Below, piece by piece: positions 8,057 to 17,004 of a DNA stretch of 64,000 bases (position 1 is the stretch's first letter; each line of letters begins with the position of its first letter). The stretch covers positions 124,001 to 188,000 of the forward strand of contig NZ_KB890491.1 of NCBI RefSeq assembly GCF_000373105.1, in the 5' to 3' direction. The translations under genes and the position numbers were made by a program. This stretch comes from Neolewinella persica DSM 23188 (GTDB lineage: Bacteria; Bacteroidota; Bacteroidia; Chitinophagales; Saprospiraceae). Below the pieces are notes generated by a model. That model did no database searches. It was given only the letters and a program-made list of their open reading frames with translations, and was not told the origin of the DNA.

Positions 8057-8800
8057 CCGTAGCCGCCGCCCCCAAACCAACACTTGTCCGCCATAAACGC
8101 ACAACCACATTAACAAAACGGTGAAGCTGAGTGCCTGTGCACCCGCGTACCAAGGCTGGCTACGCAGATCCGCCAGGTGGTATTTGTAGGCCAGGAAATC
8201 TGCACTGGACAGGATCGCATACGCGAGAATGAAAAGCAGCACTCCTTTCAGGAGTTTCCGCAGGTACCAGAGTAAACGGGGCAAGCTGCGTGCGCCGAGT
8301 CTGGCGCGTTTACGGCGCAGGTACAAGGCACTGAAAAATACGTAAAGCGGCCAGCCAGCCAGGAAAAGCGCTTGCTCAAGCCCGCCATAAAAAGGATTGT
8401 AGAAATAGCGCCCTTCCTCGTTACGTAGAGAAGGGATGAGCCATATGGCCAGGAAATAGATCGTCTGCCCGATGGGCAGAGCCAGATGCTTGAGGTCCGT
8501 CCACCGGAACCGGTAAGCGGGGAAGAGGTTAATCTTGACGTGGCTAAATAACAGGACAGGCAGCCAGAGACTGAAATAAATGGGCAGGTAGCGCAGCGTT
8601 GGATAGGTAATGAGGTACCCGCCAAAATCAAGGGCGAAGTGTAATTGAGTGAGCCCCCCCAGTAACAGCAAGGTTCCGTAAAGGCGATTGGCCCGTTGCT
8701 CTCCCGACTGCTTGAGAAAGAAGAGTGCACCAATAACGAGGCTACCCGCAATGGTAGCGGCCATTATCAATAAAGGTATCAGCGTAGGAGGGGCGGGCAT
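8039..8800 (-). CDS. Multi-pass membrane protein resembling an AraC-regulator sensor domain
   Basis: 253 residues from the start at 8800 (MPAPPTLIPLLIMAA); the longer reading upstream has no supporting signal. About seven hydrophobic segments alternate with short basic loops: a first pair around FFLKQSGEQRANRLYG, then LPIYFSLWLPVLLFSHVKI and WPLYVFFSALYLRRKRAR. Topology and the GxxLLLLGxxxLHF pattern resemble the membrane half of the AraC-type regulator at 61551-62576, but there is no DNA-binding domain. It may be a stand-alone sensor or a truncated regulator. Its C-terminus is encoded by the shared palindrome. Confidence 0.55.
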   Translation of the reverse strand: MPAPPTLIPLLIMAATIAGSLVIGALFFLKQSGEQRANRLYGTLLLLGGLTQLHFALDFGGYLITYPTLRYLPIYFSLWLPVLLFSHVKINLFPAYRFRWTDLKHLALPIGQTIYFLAIWLIPSLRNEEGRYFYNPFYGGLEQALFLAGWPLYVFFSALYLRRKRARLGARSLPRLLWYLRKLLKGVLLFILAYAILSSADFLAYKYHLADLRSQPWYAGAQALSFTVLLMWLCVYGGQVLVWGRRLRLGARN

Positions 8801-8916
8801 ACGGCGAAGATAGGCAGATATCTCACCCGGCGGAACATAAAAATGCCGACACTCAGAGAGCGTCGGCACGGTAATGGATTAAGGGGTCAATCTTGGTTTA
8901 GGATAGGAAATCTGTT

Positions 8917-9918
8917 TTATTTTGCGGCACTAAAGTCCAGGTGCTTCAGGTCTTTGTAGAAACCTTTGAGGTATTTAGTGATTTCACGCTTACTGCTGCT
9001 GGAAAGATTTTCGAAATTTTCCACCTGATCGAGGAGCGTATCTTTCAGGCTGTTCATGTGGTCGGCGGCATCATTGAAGTCGGGAGCAGTATCATAGTCC
9101 CATAACAGGGTACGGTCGGTAACATTATCCTCATTGTATTGATTCATGCCTTTTGCGTAGCTGGCGTTTACCAGGCCACTGTAATCGAAGTCATAAGGAA
9201 CAGCGGTGAAGGTCCCATCAGCGCCTTTGAGCAGTTTCATGTTACGGACCATCTTGGTGCCATAATCACTGTTGCCGATCATGTACTGGAATAAGGCAAG
9301 GGTTTCAGCATTGTTTATTTTTTCGGCAGGTATGTTATAGCTCTCACTGGAATTGTCCATGCTTAACCGTTCCTGGAGTTCGTCACAGTCCTCAATTAGG
9401 ATAGCGTAGCTGGTGATGGTGCTGCCGTCGGCAGTATTTACGTAAGTGATGGTCAATAACTGGGTGCGGAAGCTGGCGGTGGGGTTTACCGTATTGTATA
9501 GTTCGTAGGCGAGTTGCTCACGAAGAAGTGCGTCCTGACCCGCTTCATCATTGGTACAGTGGGTAACCAATTTGAAATCATTGTGCGTGTTAAGGCCAAG
9601 GGCACGAAGGCCTGCCTTTTTAAACTGTAATTTCAAAGGAGGCATGGCGCAAGTACGGCGGCGAAACTTACCACGGACAGTTACTTCAAGGTCGAGTTCA
9701 ATGCCGTCTTGAATAATCATTGCGGGTAAGGATTCCGCTTTCTTACGGTAGACCTCCAGGCTGTCAAAATTTACGTGAAGTTCAATTTCAGTGGTCGTAT
9801 CAGCAATCCACTGATCGAAAAGGCTATTGCCTGTTTTTTCCACGCCGCCAGTGCCATTGGCGAAAACAGCGCAGCTAATAAAGAGGCTGTAGATGATGGT
9901 GACGAAGAAGCGTTTCAT
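8917..9918 (-). CDS. CotH kinase-like exported protein
   Basis: 333 residues starting at 9918 (signal peptide MKRFFVTIIYSLFISCAVFA). Features resemble the CotH family: LDLEVTVRGKFRRRTCAMPPLKLQFKKAG (strand-rich N-terminal part), KLVTHCTNDEAGQDALLREQLAYELYN, a bulky FRTQLLTITYVN block, YMIGNSDYGTKMVRNM, then the acidic catalytic-like YDFDYSGLVN. CotH proteins are atypical kinases that phosphorylate proteins or modify envelope components. This is a distant member and activity is unproved. A divergent 280-residue-free gap with a fold-back array and the 20-mer lies upstream. Confidence 0.6.
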   Translation of the reverse strand: MKRFFVTIIYSLFISCAVFANGTGGVEKTGNSLFDQWIADTTTEIELHVNFDSLEVYRKKAESLPAMIIQDGIELDLEVTVRGKFRRRTCAMPPLKLQFKKAGLRALGLNTHNDFKLVTHCTNDEAGQDALLREQLAYELYNTVNPTASFRTQLLTITYVNTADGSTITSYAILIEDCDELQERLSMDNSSESYNIPAEKINNAETLALFQYMIGNSDYGTKMVRNMKLLKGADGTFTAVPYDFDYSGLVNASYAKGMNQYNEDNVTDRTLLWDYDTAPDFNDAADHMNSLKDTLLDQVENFENLSSSSKREITKYLKGFYKDLKHLDFSAAK

Positions 9919-10160
9919 GATTGGGTTGTTGTATGGGTCTGTATTAAGAGACTTTGTTTTTTGTGAATGGTTGCACGTTGATAATGAGTTAGTTACAACT
10001 CCCGTGCTTTGATGATTCAAATATCGGGTGCCAAACCGGTCTGCCGAAATTTGTTCGTTCTCTCCTTGGATTTGCTCGACGAATGCTTGTATCCCTCGAT
10101 AAACGGAATGGTGACTTTTAGCAAAAACGCACGTCTTAAGGGATTTTGAATACATGAGCG

Positions 10161-10268
10161 GGGAGTGAAGGGTGAAGGAAAAGGGAGAGAAAGGAAGGGT
10201 AACCAGTGATTTTTCATTCAGCATTGTCATCTCCTCTTCTTTTTCCTTTTTCCCTTCTTTCTTTATTT
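10161..10268. repeat. Purine/pyrimidine fold-back array next to a 20-mer
   Basis: A purine-only tract (10161-10199, GGGAGTGAAGGGTGAAGG-type words) and a pyrimidine-only tract (10231-10264, TTTTTCCTTTTTCCC-type words) flank about 30 bp. They are roughly complementary, and the second arm ends next to the 20-mer at 10271. Confidence 0.5.
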
Positions 10269-10270
10269 TA

Positions 10271-10290
10271 GGCGCGAACGCAGGTGCAAA
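10271..10290 (-). repeat. Dispersed 20-mer, copy 4 (perfect)
   Basis: Matches all 18 defined consensus positions (GGCGCGAACGCAGGTGCAAA on the plus strand). It lies in the divergent gap between the CotH-like and GntP genes. Confidence 0.9.
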
Positions 10291-10597
10291 GGAGGTTAAG
10301 TGACCATGATCGGACACCAGTTATAGTGCCAGAAGCGTGCCAGAAAATCAATTAGTTGGTTTTCAATTTATTACGAATAAAATAAAAATAAATGTGTTCG
10401 TAATCGAACGGCAGGTGGTCGACTTTGGACAAATCCGGGCTGGTTTGCGAATAAAAGCTCAAGTAACCAGTGGTCTTCTCAGGGCAATCGTACGGTCAAT
10501 AAAGAAGAGAAGGCCGTTCACGGCCTCGCTACAAGAGACGGAACTCCGGCCCTAAGCAGGCAGGCGTCGTAACTTCCTCCCTATAACCCATTTTACT

Positions 10598-11917
10598 ATG
10601 CTTACAGGCCTATCGTTACTCCTTGCCATTACCGTCACCATCGCTTTCCTAATTCTGTCTGGCAGTAAATTGAAGTGGCACCCTTTCTTCGGCCTGCTGG
10701 TTGGGGCAGCGGGGCTTGGTTTAGCCATTGGGCTTGATTTGCCCCAGGTCATCGGTTTATTAAAGGAAGGCTTCGGAGGGCTGATTGGAAATGTCGGACT
10801 GCTGATCGTTTTGGGGAGCATCATTGGGGTTGGTCTGGAGCGGTCGGGCGGAGCCCGACGTATTGCCGACCTCCTCATTGGAGGTGGGGGGAACATCGGT
10901 CTGCGCCTCGTGGTATTAGGCGCCGTCATTTCCATTCCCGTTTTTTGCGACAGCGGATTCATCATCCTGGCGGGCCTGTTACCGGCGCTGGCGCTGCGCG
11001 CCGGCGGCAAGGTGGCTCCATTGGCCCTCAGCCTTGCTGGCGGGCTGTACCTTACTCATACCTTGATTCCCCCAACACCAGGTCCGCTGGCCGCTGCGGC
11101 GAACCTGGGAGCCGACGATTACATCGGCACCATTATGTTGCTCGGTGCATTAGTTAGCCTGCCCGTTATTTTGGTGACCTGGAAAGCATCGAGCTGGCTT
11201 GGGGACCGAATCACGGCCCTTCCTCCGACCCCGACAACGACTGAAGATGTGCCGCTGCCCTCGCTCCGCCAAAGCCTGTTGCCGCTGCTCATCCCCATTT
11301 TACTGATCGCCCTTGGTTCCGTACTTAAGCTCGCTACCGATGGCGAAGGGGTCGTGTCCTATATATTATGGTTGTGCGATCCGACGGTTGCTTTGTCCTT
11401 AGGTTGTATTCCTGCACTGTTACTTCCGTCGGCGGTTAGTAAAACTGAATGGATAAAAGATGGTCTTGGGCTGGCTGGTCCGATCCTGATTATCACGGGG
11501 CTGGGCGGAGCCTTTGGCGCCATCCTAAAAGCATCTTCATTGGCCGACGACGTTGCCGGCTGGGTTGGTGACCAACCCCTTTCTGCAACTGCCCTGCTGT
11601 GCCTCGGCTTCGCCGTCGCTGCGCTGATGAAGTCGGCCCAGGGGTCCAGCACCGGTGCCCTGGTCATTGCTTCGGGCATCATTGCCCCGCTGCTTCCGCT
11701 TGCTGATTTTACTTCTGGTACCGACCTTGCCCTGATGACCCTGGCCATTGGCGGTGGCGCCATGACGGTCAGCCACGCCAATGACTCCTACTTCTGGGTG
11801 GTCACCCGATTCTCCGGTATTGAAGTTGCCGATGCTTACCGAAGCTATACGCCGTTGACGGCGGTGATGGGTGGGACCGTTTTGGTATCGGTGGTGACGC
11901 TATCGTGGATTTTGTAA
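10598..11917 (+). CDS. GntP-family permease (gluconate:H+ symporter-like)
   Basis: 439 residues, the usual length for GntP. Twelve or more hydrophobic segments span the protein, with family blocks GFGGLIGNVGLLIVLGSIIGVGLE, IPVFCDSGFIILAGLLPALA, GLYLTHTLIPPTPGP and a C-terminal GGGAMTVSHANDSYFWVV. It should import gluconate or a related sugar acid across the inner membrane with protons. No sugar-acid kinase or regulator gene is adjacent, so the substrate is open. A small GC-rich hairpin (10511-10526) precedes it. Confidence 0.88.
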   Translation: MLTGLSLLLAITVTIAFLILSGSKLKWHPFFGLLVGAAGLGLAIGLDLPQVIGLLKEGFGGLIGNVGLLIVLGSIIGVGLERSGGARRIADLLIGGGGNIGLRLVVLGAVISIPVFCDSGFIILAGLLPALALRAGGKVAPLALSLAGGLYLTHTLIPPTPGPLAAAANLGADDYIGTIMLLGALVSLPVILVTWKASSWLGDRITALPPTPTTTEDVPLPSLRQSLLPLLIPILLIALGSVLKLATDGEGVVSYILWLCDPTVALSLGCIPALLLPSAVSKTEWIKDGLGLAGPILIITGLGGAFGAILKASSLADDVAGWVGDQPLSATALLCLGFAVAALMKSAQGSSTGALVIASGIIAPLLPLADFTSGTDLALMTLAIGGGAMTVSHANDSYFWVVTRFSGIEVADAYRSYTPLTAVMGGTVLVSVVTLSWIL

Positions 11918-12017
11918 AACTTGCCCGCAAGAATCTCGTTACGCACTTGACCATCTGCTGAAGTCAGGCTAATTGGCACCGTCATTTCTTCTTTACTCCT
12001 ATTTTTGACAACCTCTT

Positions 12018-13697
12018 ATGTCAACCCCGGCTCCACATACTTTTTTGCTTTGTCTGGTGCTATTATGCCTTAATACAAGCGGGTTGTCCGCGCAGGCGCA
12101 AAGCAGTACCAAGGTTGATAGCCTCCAGCGTTTACTCACTCAGGAAACAGCCTTGAATAAAACAAGAGTAGACCGTCTGAACGAGCTGGGGTATGAATAC
12201 TGGATTGCTGACCCTGGCGCATCCATTAAATATGGACATCAGGCATTAGAAATCGCTAAGATTTTACCTTATGAAACCGGTGTCGCCTACGCCAACAGAA
12301 TAATCGGGGTTGCGCATTGGGCCCAGGGTAATCTTGATTTGTCCTTTCATTATTTGATTGCTGCCAGAAAGGGATATCAGGAGCTCGAAGATGCTCTTGG
12401 AGTGGCCAATAGCAGCCTTAATTTAGGAATGGCTTATGCTGATCAGCGCAACTTCGACTTAGCTAAGCGGAATTACGAGGATGCCCTACAGTTCTTTCGG
12501 CAGGAGGGAGCAGATTCACGGGTCGCTACCACCTATACGAAGATTGCGGATTTATTGATTCTTCTGGAAAAGTATACGCCTGCTTTTGATTACCTAAACC
12601 AGGCACTGGTCATCCACCGGCGTACCGGTTTTTTATATGGCGTTGCCGAAGCGAATCAAAAACTTGGCCAACTGGCAATGTCACAAGAAGAGTGGGATGA
12701 CGCTATTTCGTATTTTCTACTTGCGGCTGATGCTGGCAAACAACGTAATGATCAGGTGGGTTTAGCCGGTAATTATTTGGGAATCGGTAAGGCGTACTTT
12801 ATCAAAAATAATCTGGGTCTGGCAGAGGACTATTTGAATAGAGCAAAGAAACTCGCAGAAAAATTCGGACTGCAGCGCATCAGGCGAGACGTCTACCTGG
12901 CCTACAAGAACCTGGAAGCCCGACGCGGTAATTTCCGTCAGGCACTTCTTCACGCCGATGCGTATTTGAACGTTAGGGATTCGCTTTTTAATCGCGAAAA
13001 ATCTAATCTTATCGCAAATATGGAAGCTCGCAGGGCCTACGAAGCTCAGGAGGAAGAGCTCGTATTGGCGCAGAAGAATCTGGATCTCCTAGTCAAGGAG
13101 AATAAAATTAGCGGCCTTACCAAATGGTTACTCGTACTGGGATTGCTTACCGTTATTGCCATTGCATACGCCCTGCTTTCCCGAAAAGACCGGGTTATTG
13201 CCAGGAAGGGAGCCGATTTAGAAGAGGCCTACCAACGCGGAAATGATCTTGAAACGGTCCTGAAAGGCAAGGAACAAGAATTGACGTCTTATACCCTCAA
13301 TTTCGTCCAAAAAAATGAGGGCATCACCGAATTAAAGCGGCTCCTTCAAAACCTCAACAAAAGGGTAAGCCATGAGCACCGCACGGAGCTTAAATCCATT
13401 GTACGTAAGTTGGAAGGCCTGCTAAGGGTAGACGAAGACTGGGCAGATTTTCGACGACACTTTGAAAGCGTTCATCCCGATTTAATTAGACGGCTCGGAG
13501 AGGAATTTCCTGGCCTGACGAGTAATGAGTTCCGCCTGACCTCCCTCGTCAGACTCAACCTATCCACTAAGGAAATCAGTGCGGTACTAGGTATTTCCCC
13601 CGATAGTGTAAAAACTGCACGCTACCGCCTACGCAAGAAGTTCAACCTCGACACCCAGGACAGCTTGTTTGATTTTTTACTCCAGCACGAACGATAA
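12018..13697 (+). CDS. TPR sensor protein with a C-terminal LuxR-type helix-turn-helix
   Basis: 559 residues. A signal peptide ending near SGLSAQAQ is followed by about seven tetratricopeptide repeats (residues 55-330; e.g. GVANSSLNLGMAYADQRNF), a coiled coil, one membrane helix (WLLVLGLLTVIAIAYALL, about 374-391), a second coiled coil and a C-terminal HTH (LTSNEFRLTSLVRLNLSTKEISAVLGISPDSVKTARYRLRKKF). The layout, periplasmic TPR and cytoplasmic HTH, is a one-component membrane regulator common in Bacteroidota. The ligand and targets are unknown. A TATTTTTG box at 12000-12007 resembles a -7 element but is too close to the start codon to rely on. Confidence 0.82.
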   Translation: MSTPAPHTFLLCLVLLCLNTSGLSAQAQSSTKVDSLQRLLTQETALNKTRVDRLNELGYEYWIADPGASIKYGHQALEIAKILPYETGVAYANRIIGVAHWAQGNLDLSFHYLIAARKGYQELEDALGVANSSLNLGMAYADQRNFDLAKRNYEDALQFFRQEGADSRVATTYTKIADLLILLEKYTPAFDYLNQALVIHRRTGFLYGVAEANQKLGQLAMSQEEWDDAISYFLLAADAGKQRNDQVGLAGNYLGIGKAYFIKNNLGLAEDYLNRAKKLAEKFGLQRIRRDVYLAYKNLEARRGNFRQALLHADAYLNVRDSLFNREKSNLIANMEARRAYEAQEEELVLAQKNLDLLVKENKISGLTKWLLVLGLLTVIAIAYALLSRKDRVIARKGADLEEAYQRGNDLETVLKGKEQELTSYTLNFVQKNEGITELKRLLQNLNKRVSHEHRTELKSIVRKLEGLLRVDEDWADFRRHFESVHPDLIRRLGEEFPGLTSNEFRLTSLVRLNLSTKEISAVLGISPDSVKTARYRLRKKFNLDTQDSLFDFLLQHER

Positions 13698-14086
13698 CTA
13701 CTTCCTCCGCGCTAACTTCTCTCTTTTTCTCAGGCGCGAACGCAGGTGCAAAAGTAGCCGTAGCAGAGCAAAACCCTGTAAAATACAGGTTATACTTCAT
13801 TTCCTTGTTTTCTGGACTGGTGCCCTCTTGTGCACTCTCTGAAAACACGTAAGTGTTTGATTTTCAATAAACTGAAAATGATCTTGCAAGTCGTAGTCTA
13901 CCTGCAATTCCCCCACTGTCTACTATAAGTCGCCCTCTTCTTCTGTGTACGTACACCAACCGTACCCACTCCTTTTTTGGGTTGGGGTAGCAGTTGCCTG
14001 CATCTTGGCATCGCCCCAAGGGAGCACTGCAATTTTTTCAGAATCTCTTTAAGGCGTAGCTCAAAATCCTCCGTAAAATTATTCCC
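13698..14086. other. Gene-free spacer
   Basis: No gene was found. It contains the 20-mer at 13733, a 12-bp palindrome GTGTACGTACAC (13945-13956), and a CCAACC/GGTTGG pair (13955-13985) around a T-run that could terminate transcription. Confidence 0.6.
13733..13752 (-). repeat. Dispersed 20-mer, copy 5 (perfect)
   Basis: Matches all 18 defined positions. It lies 36 bp after the stop of the TPR regulator, preceded by a pyrimidine-rich tract. It is one of two intergenic copies that do not read towards a gene start. Confidence 0.9.
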
Positions 14087-14878
14087 ATGAGAAAGCTTCT
14101 TTTAGGCTTTTACTATCTCGTCTTCCTGATATTGCCCGTTGCTTGTACGTACGATCAACTTGCTGTGGTTGAGGCGTGTGACAACAACCTCGTCTTAACC
14201 ATTGCCGAGCAAACCTCTTCCGCCTGTGGCCTTACTTCCGGGGCCGTTACCGCAGCTATTACCGGAGAAGCAGCCGGGGCTCCCGTCACCTTCAGTTTGA
14301 ATGGGATCGATTTTCAGGAGTCCCCTACGTTTACCGACCTCGCGGCCGGGAGCTACACCCTCACGGCTCAGCAAGGGGCTTGCACCGTTATGATAGACGT
14401 GACCCTGGAAAATGCAGAAGGGCTTAATGCAACGGCAGCAGCCATGCCGTCTGACTGTGGCGCAACCAACGGATCTATTACCGTTAGTACTGCCGATGCC
14501 GGTGGAGAGGTCACCTTCTCGATAACCGGAGGCACCAGCCAAGCCGACCCCACCTTTACTGGCCTTGCACCGGGCATGTATGAAATCACCGCTCAGGACG
14601 AGATTGGTTGCCAGGTCATCCTCGAAGCTACGGTGACTTCCACTGTTGCTTTCGCAGAAGTCGAGGCCATCGTTACTTCTTCTTGCGCCATCAGCGGCTG
14701 TCATGCAGGTAATGTTTCTCCCGACTTCCGTGTGCGGGGAAACATCCTCAGCCGGGCCGGTCGTATCGGCTCTCGTACGGGTAACGCCTCCATGCCTCCG
14801 CCAAGCAGTGGCAATTCCCTTTCTGAACAGCAGGTCAATGCTATTTCCTGCTGGGTAGCCGATGGTGCGCCGGAATAG
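14087..14878 (+). CDS. Lipoprotein with two SprB-like repeats and a CX4CH cytochrome-like domain
   Basis: 263 residues. Lipoprotein signal (YLVFLILPVAC), then two tandem SprB-type repeats of about 80 residues, each opening with a Cys-Gly-x-T-x-G turn (ACGLTSGAVTAAITG; DCGATNGSITVSTAD) and closing with FTGLAPGMYEITAQD-like strands. Residues after about 190 form a cytochrome-like domain: VTSSCAISGCHAGN (C-x4-C-H), NASMPPPSSG (possible Met ligand) and ISCWVADGAPE. That domain is homologous to the protein at 1045-1431. First gene of a probable four-gene operon (38-bp, 19-bp and 8-bp gaps follow). Envelope electron transfer is inferred. Confidence 0.72.
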   Translation: MRKLLLGFYYLVFLILPVACTYDQLAVVEACDNNLVLTIAEQTSSACGLTSGAVTAAITGEAAGAPVTFSLNGIDFQESPTFTDLAAGSYTLTAQQGACTVMIDVTLENAEGLNATAAAMPSDCGATNGSITVSTADAGGEVTFSITGGTSQADPTFTGLAPGMYEITAQDEIGCQVILEATVTSTVAFAEVEAIVTSSCAISGCHAGNVSPDFRVRGNILSRAGRIGSRTGNASMPPPSSGNSLSEQQVNAISCWVADGAPE

Positions 14879-14915
14879 CCACTACTCTTTGTTTCACACT
14901 CTAATCAAAATCACC

Positions 14916-15335
14916 ATGTCCAAGATCCTCAAGATCGGCCTGCCTCTCCTAATTGTTGGCGGACTGCTTGCCTTCAAATTCATGCAGCCTAAGCCCCTGC
15001 TCGACATCCAAAGCGCAACTACCGAACTCAACATCAATGCCGGAAGCCTGTACGCTGCTTTTGAAAGCGATGAAATTGCCGCTAATGCTACTTACGTCGG
15101 AAAAGTAATGGAGGTGAGTGGCTCCCTGAGCGAAATCACCAAGGACGATGCTGGCCACTACGTCCTGACCTTATCCGCAGACAGCCCCCTGGGGCAAATT
15201 GTCTGCAATCTCTCCCCAAAAGAGTCCCCGCCGGTCTCCTCCTCAGCCATCGGCCAAATCGTGACGGTTAAGGGTGTCTGTACCGGCTACCTTTTCGATG
15301 TCGTGCTTGATAACTCAGCCATCATTTCTAAATAA
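14916..15335 (+). CDS. OB-fold (tRNA_anti-like) membrane-anchored protein
   Basis: 139 residues from the ATG at 14916 (MSKILKIGLPLLIVGGLLAF), which gives one N-terminal membrane anchor. The rest resembles a small OB-fold of the tRNA_anti-like type: residues about 45-135 with YVGKVMEVSGSLSEITKD, GQIVCNLSPKES and GQIVTVKGVCTGYLFDVVLDN. In Bacteroidota such proteins are found beside YceI and DUF5777 genes, as here. Function unknown; it probably faces the periplasm. Second gene of the operon starting at 14087. Confidence 0.7.
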   Translation: MSKILKIGLPLLIVGGLLAFKFMQPKPLLDIQSATTELNINAGSLYAAFESDEIAANATYVGKVMEVSGSLSEITKDDAGHYVLTLSADSPLGQIVCNLSPKESPPVSSSAIGQIVTVKGVCTGYLFDVVLDNSAIISK

Positions 15336-15353
15336 TTCCTCTAAAAAATCACC

Positions 15354-15899
15354 ATGAAGTTTCAATTCTTATTCCTCTGCCTTTTGGTCTCCAGCCTTGC
15401 TGCAGCTCAGAGCCCACTCATCACGAAAGACGGTACCACCACCTTCTTTTCACATTCTCCCATCGAAGACATCGAAGCCATCAACGAAAAGACTACGGCA
15501 GCGATCAATTTCAGTAAAGGAGACGTCGTCGTAAAAATGCTGATCAAGCATTTCACCTTTGAGAATGCCCTGATGCAGGAGCATTTCAACGAGAACTACA
15601 TGGAGTCGGAGAAGTTCCCCTCCGCCATCTTCAAGGGCAAACTGGCCACCCTGATTGACATCACGCAGGACGGTGACTACCCCGTAATGATCAAGGGGGA
15701 CCTTGTCATTCGTGGCATCAGCACGCCGGTAGAAACTGAAGCCAAGATCACAGTGGCCGGAGAAAAGATCACCGCGACGACGAAGTTCATCGCAAAACCG
15801 GTGGATTATGACATTAAAATACCGGCGGTAGTGATTAAAAACATCGCTGAAGAGATCGAGGTCACCTCAACGCTGACGTTTGTCAACGCTAAAAAATAA
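15354..15899 (+). CDS. YceI-family periplasmic protein
   Basis: 181 residues with a signal peptide (FLFLCLLVSSLAAAQ). Recognisable YceI features are FSHSPIEDIEAIN near the N-terminus, FENALMQEHFNENYMESEKFPSAIFKG in the middle and GDLVIRGISTPVETEAKITV. YceI proteins form a lipocalin-like barrel that binds an isoprenoid chain in the periplasm. It is third in the operon, 18 bp after the OB-fold gene and 8 bp before the DUF5777 gene. Its job in this context is not known. Confidence 0.85.
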   Translation: MKFQFLFLCLLVSSLAAAQSPLITKDGTTTFFSHSPIEDIEAINEKTTAAINFSKGDVVVKMLIKHFTFENALMQEHFNENYMESEKFPSAIFKGKLATLIDITQDGDYPVMIKGDLVIRGISTPVETEAKITVAGEKITATTKFIAKPVDYDIKIPAVVIKNIAEEIEVTSTLTFVNAKK

Positions 15900-15906
15900 T
15901 AAGCTC

Positions 15907-16773
15907 ATGAAGTATCCACTGCTACTTAGCCTGCTCCTCGCAGTGCTGATCTCTGCACCTGCGTTCGCGCAAGAAGACGACCTGCTCTCCCTGTTGGAAG
16001 ATGCCACACCGGAGGAGCCTTCCCTGACGCCATCCTCCTTTAAAGGAAGCCGCCTGATCAATGGTCATACGGTTATGACCCGCCGGAAAGGTAGCCTGGA
16101 ATTCCTGATTGCCCACCGCTTTGGCCGCCTGAATTCCGGTGCTTACGAGCTTTTCGGCCTCGACAACGCCAACGTCCGCTTCGGACTGGATTACGGCTTT
16201 ACGGATAAGCTTACCGCTGGCTTTGGACGGAACTCCTTCGAAAAGACTTTCGATGCCTTTGCCAAATACGCCCTGCTGCGCCAGCAAACCGGCGTAAAGA
16301 CGATTCCCGTCTCCGTAACCGCCTTCGCCAGTGGGGCCATCAATTCGCTCCGCCCGATCGACCCCACAACCGAAATTGCATTCTCTGAACGGATTTCCTA
16401 CACCTATCAGTTACTCATCGCACGCAAGGTAAATAGTAAACTATCGCTGCAAGTGATGCCAACACTGGTACACTTCAACACCGTTACCGCCGACCGCGAA
16501 AATGACCTGATTGCACTCGGGCTAGGAGGAAGGTTGTTGCTTACGAAGCGCCTGTCGGTTAATGGGGAATACTATTACCGCTTCGGTGAGCGCGACCTCG
16601 ACACCTACGACGCCATCGCCATCGGCATCGATTTGGAGACGGGAGGACACGTCTTCCAGCTCCAGTTTACCAACAGTCGTTCGATGAACGAGAAAGGGTT
16701 CATCCGAGAAACTACTGGTGACTTTTTTAATGGTGATGTACACTTTGGTTTCAACATTACCCGGACTTTTTAG
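15907..16773 (+). CDS. DUF5777-family outer-membrane beta-barrel protein (second copy)
   Basis: 288 residues from the ATG at 15907. The signal peptide ends SAPAFAQ, and APAFA, the signal-peptidase site, is encoded by a copy of the 20-bp dispersed repeat. The body matches the protein at 42-920: RRKGSLEFLIAHRFGR, DNANVRFGLDYGFTDKLTAGF, SLQVMPTLVHFNT and a C-terminal ETGGHVFQLQFTNS block. It closes the operon starting at 14087, after YceI. A complex set of hairpins follows its stop codon. Confidence 0.78.
   Translation: MKYPLLLSLLLAVLISAPAFAQEDDLLSLLEDATPEEPSLTPSSFKGSRLINGHTVMTRRKGSLEFLIAHRFGRLNSGAYELFGLDNANVRFGLDYGFTDKLTAGFGRNSFEKTFDAFAKYALLRQQTGVKTIPVSVTAFASGAINSLRPIDPTTEIAFSERISYTYQLLIARKVNSKLSLQVMPTLVHFNTVTADRENDLIALGLGGRLLLTKRLSVNGEYYYRFGERDLDTYDAIAIGIDLETGGHVFQLQFTNSRSMNEKGFIRETTGDFFNGDVHFGFNITRTF
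15952..15971 (+). repeat. Dispersed 20-mer, copy 6 (signal-peptide cleavage site)
   Basis: Two mismatches to consensus. It encodes the APAFA cleavage motif of the DUF5777 signal peptide. Confidence 0.7.
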
Positions 16774-16776
16774 GAG

Positions 16777-16885
16777 AAGCAATTGCTCGGCGGCCGAGGC
16801 GGGACGACCTGACTCGTCCGCCGAGGAATTGCTTTGAGACCGCTCGGCCGACGAGTCAGGCCTAAGGGCCGCCTCGGCGGACGAG
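16777..16885. terminator. Three overlapping, competing hairpins
   Basis: AAGCAATTGCTCGGCGG (16777-16793) pairs with 16819-16835 with 16 of 17 matches. CCTGACTCGTC (16808-16818) pairs exactly with 16850-16860. CTCGTCCGCCGAG (16813-16825) pairs exactly with 16873-16885. The pairings are mutually exclusive, so this is either a compound terminator or a structural switch at the end of the DUF5777 operon. Confidence 0.55.
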
Positions 16886-17004
16886 CTTACCACTGCTCTC
16901 ACCTCCTCAACCCATAACCAACCTTTAGCAGATAAGAGATTTCCAGACACGGCACGTGCAACCGTGCCCTGCTACCCTTACGCCCTCTCTACTAATTCAA
17001 TACT

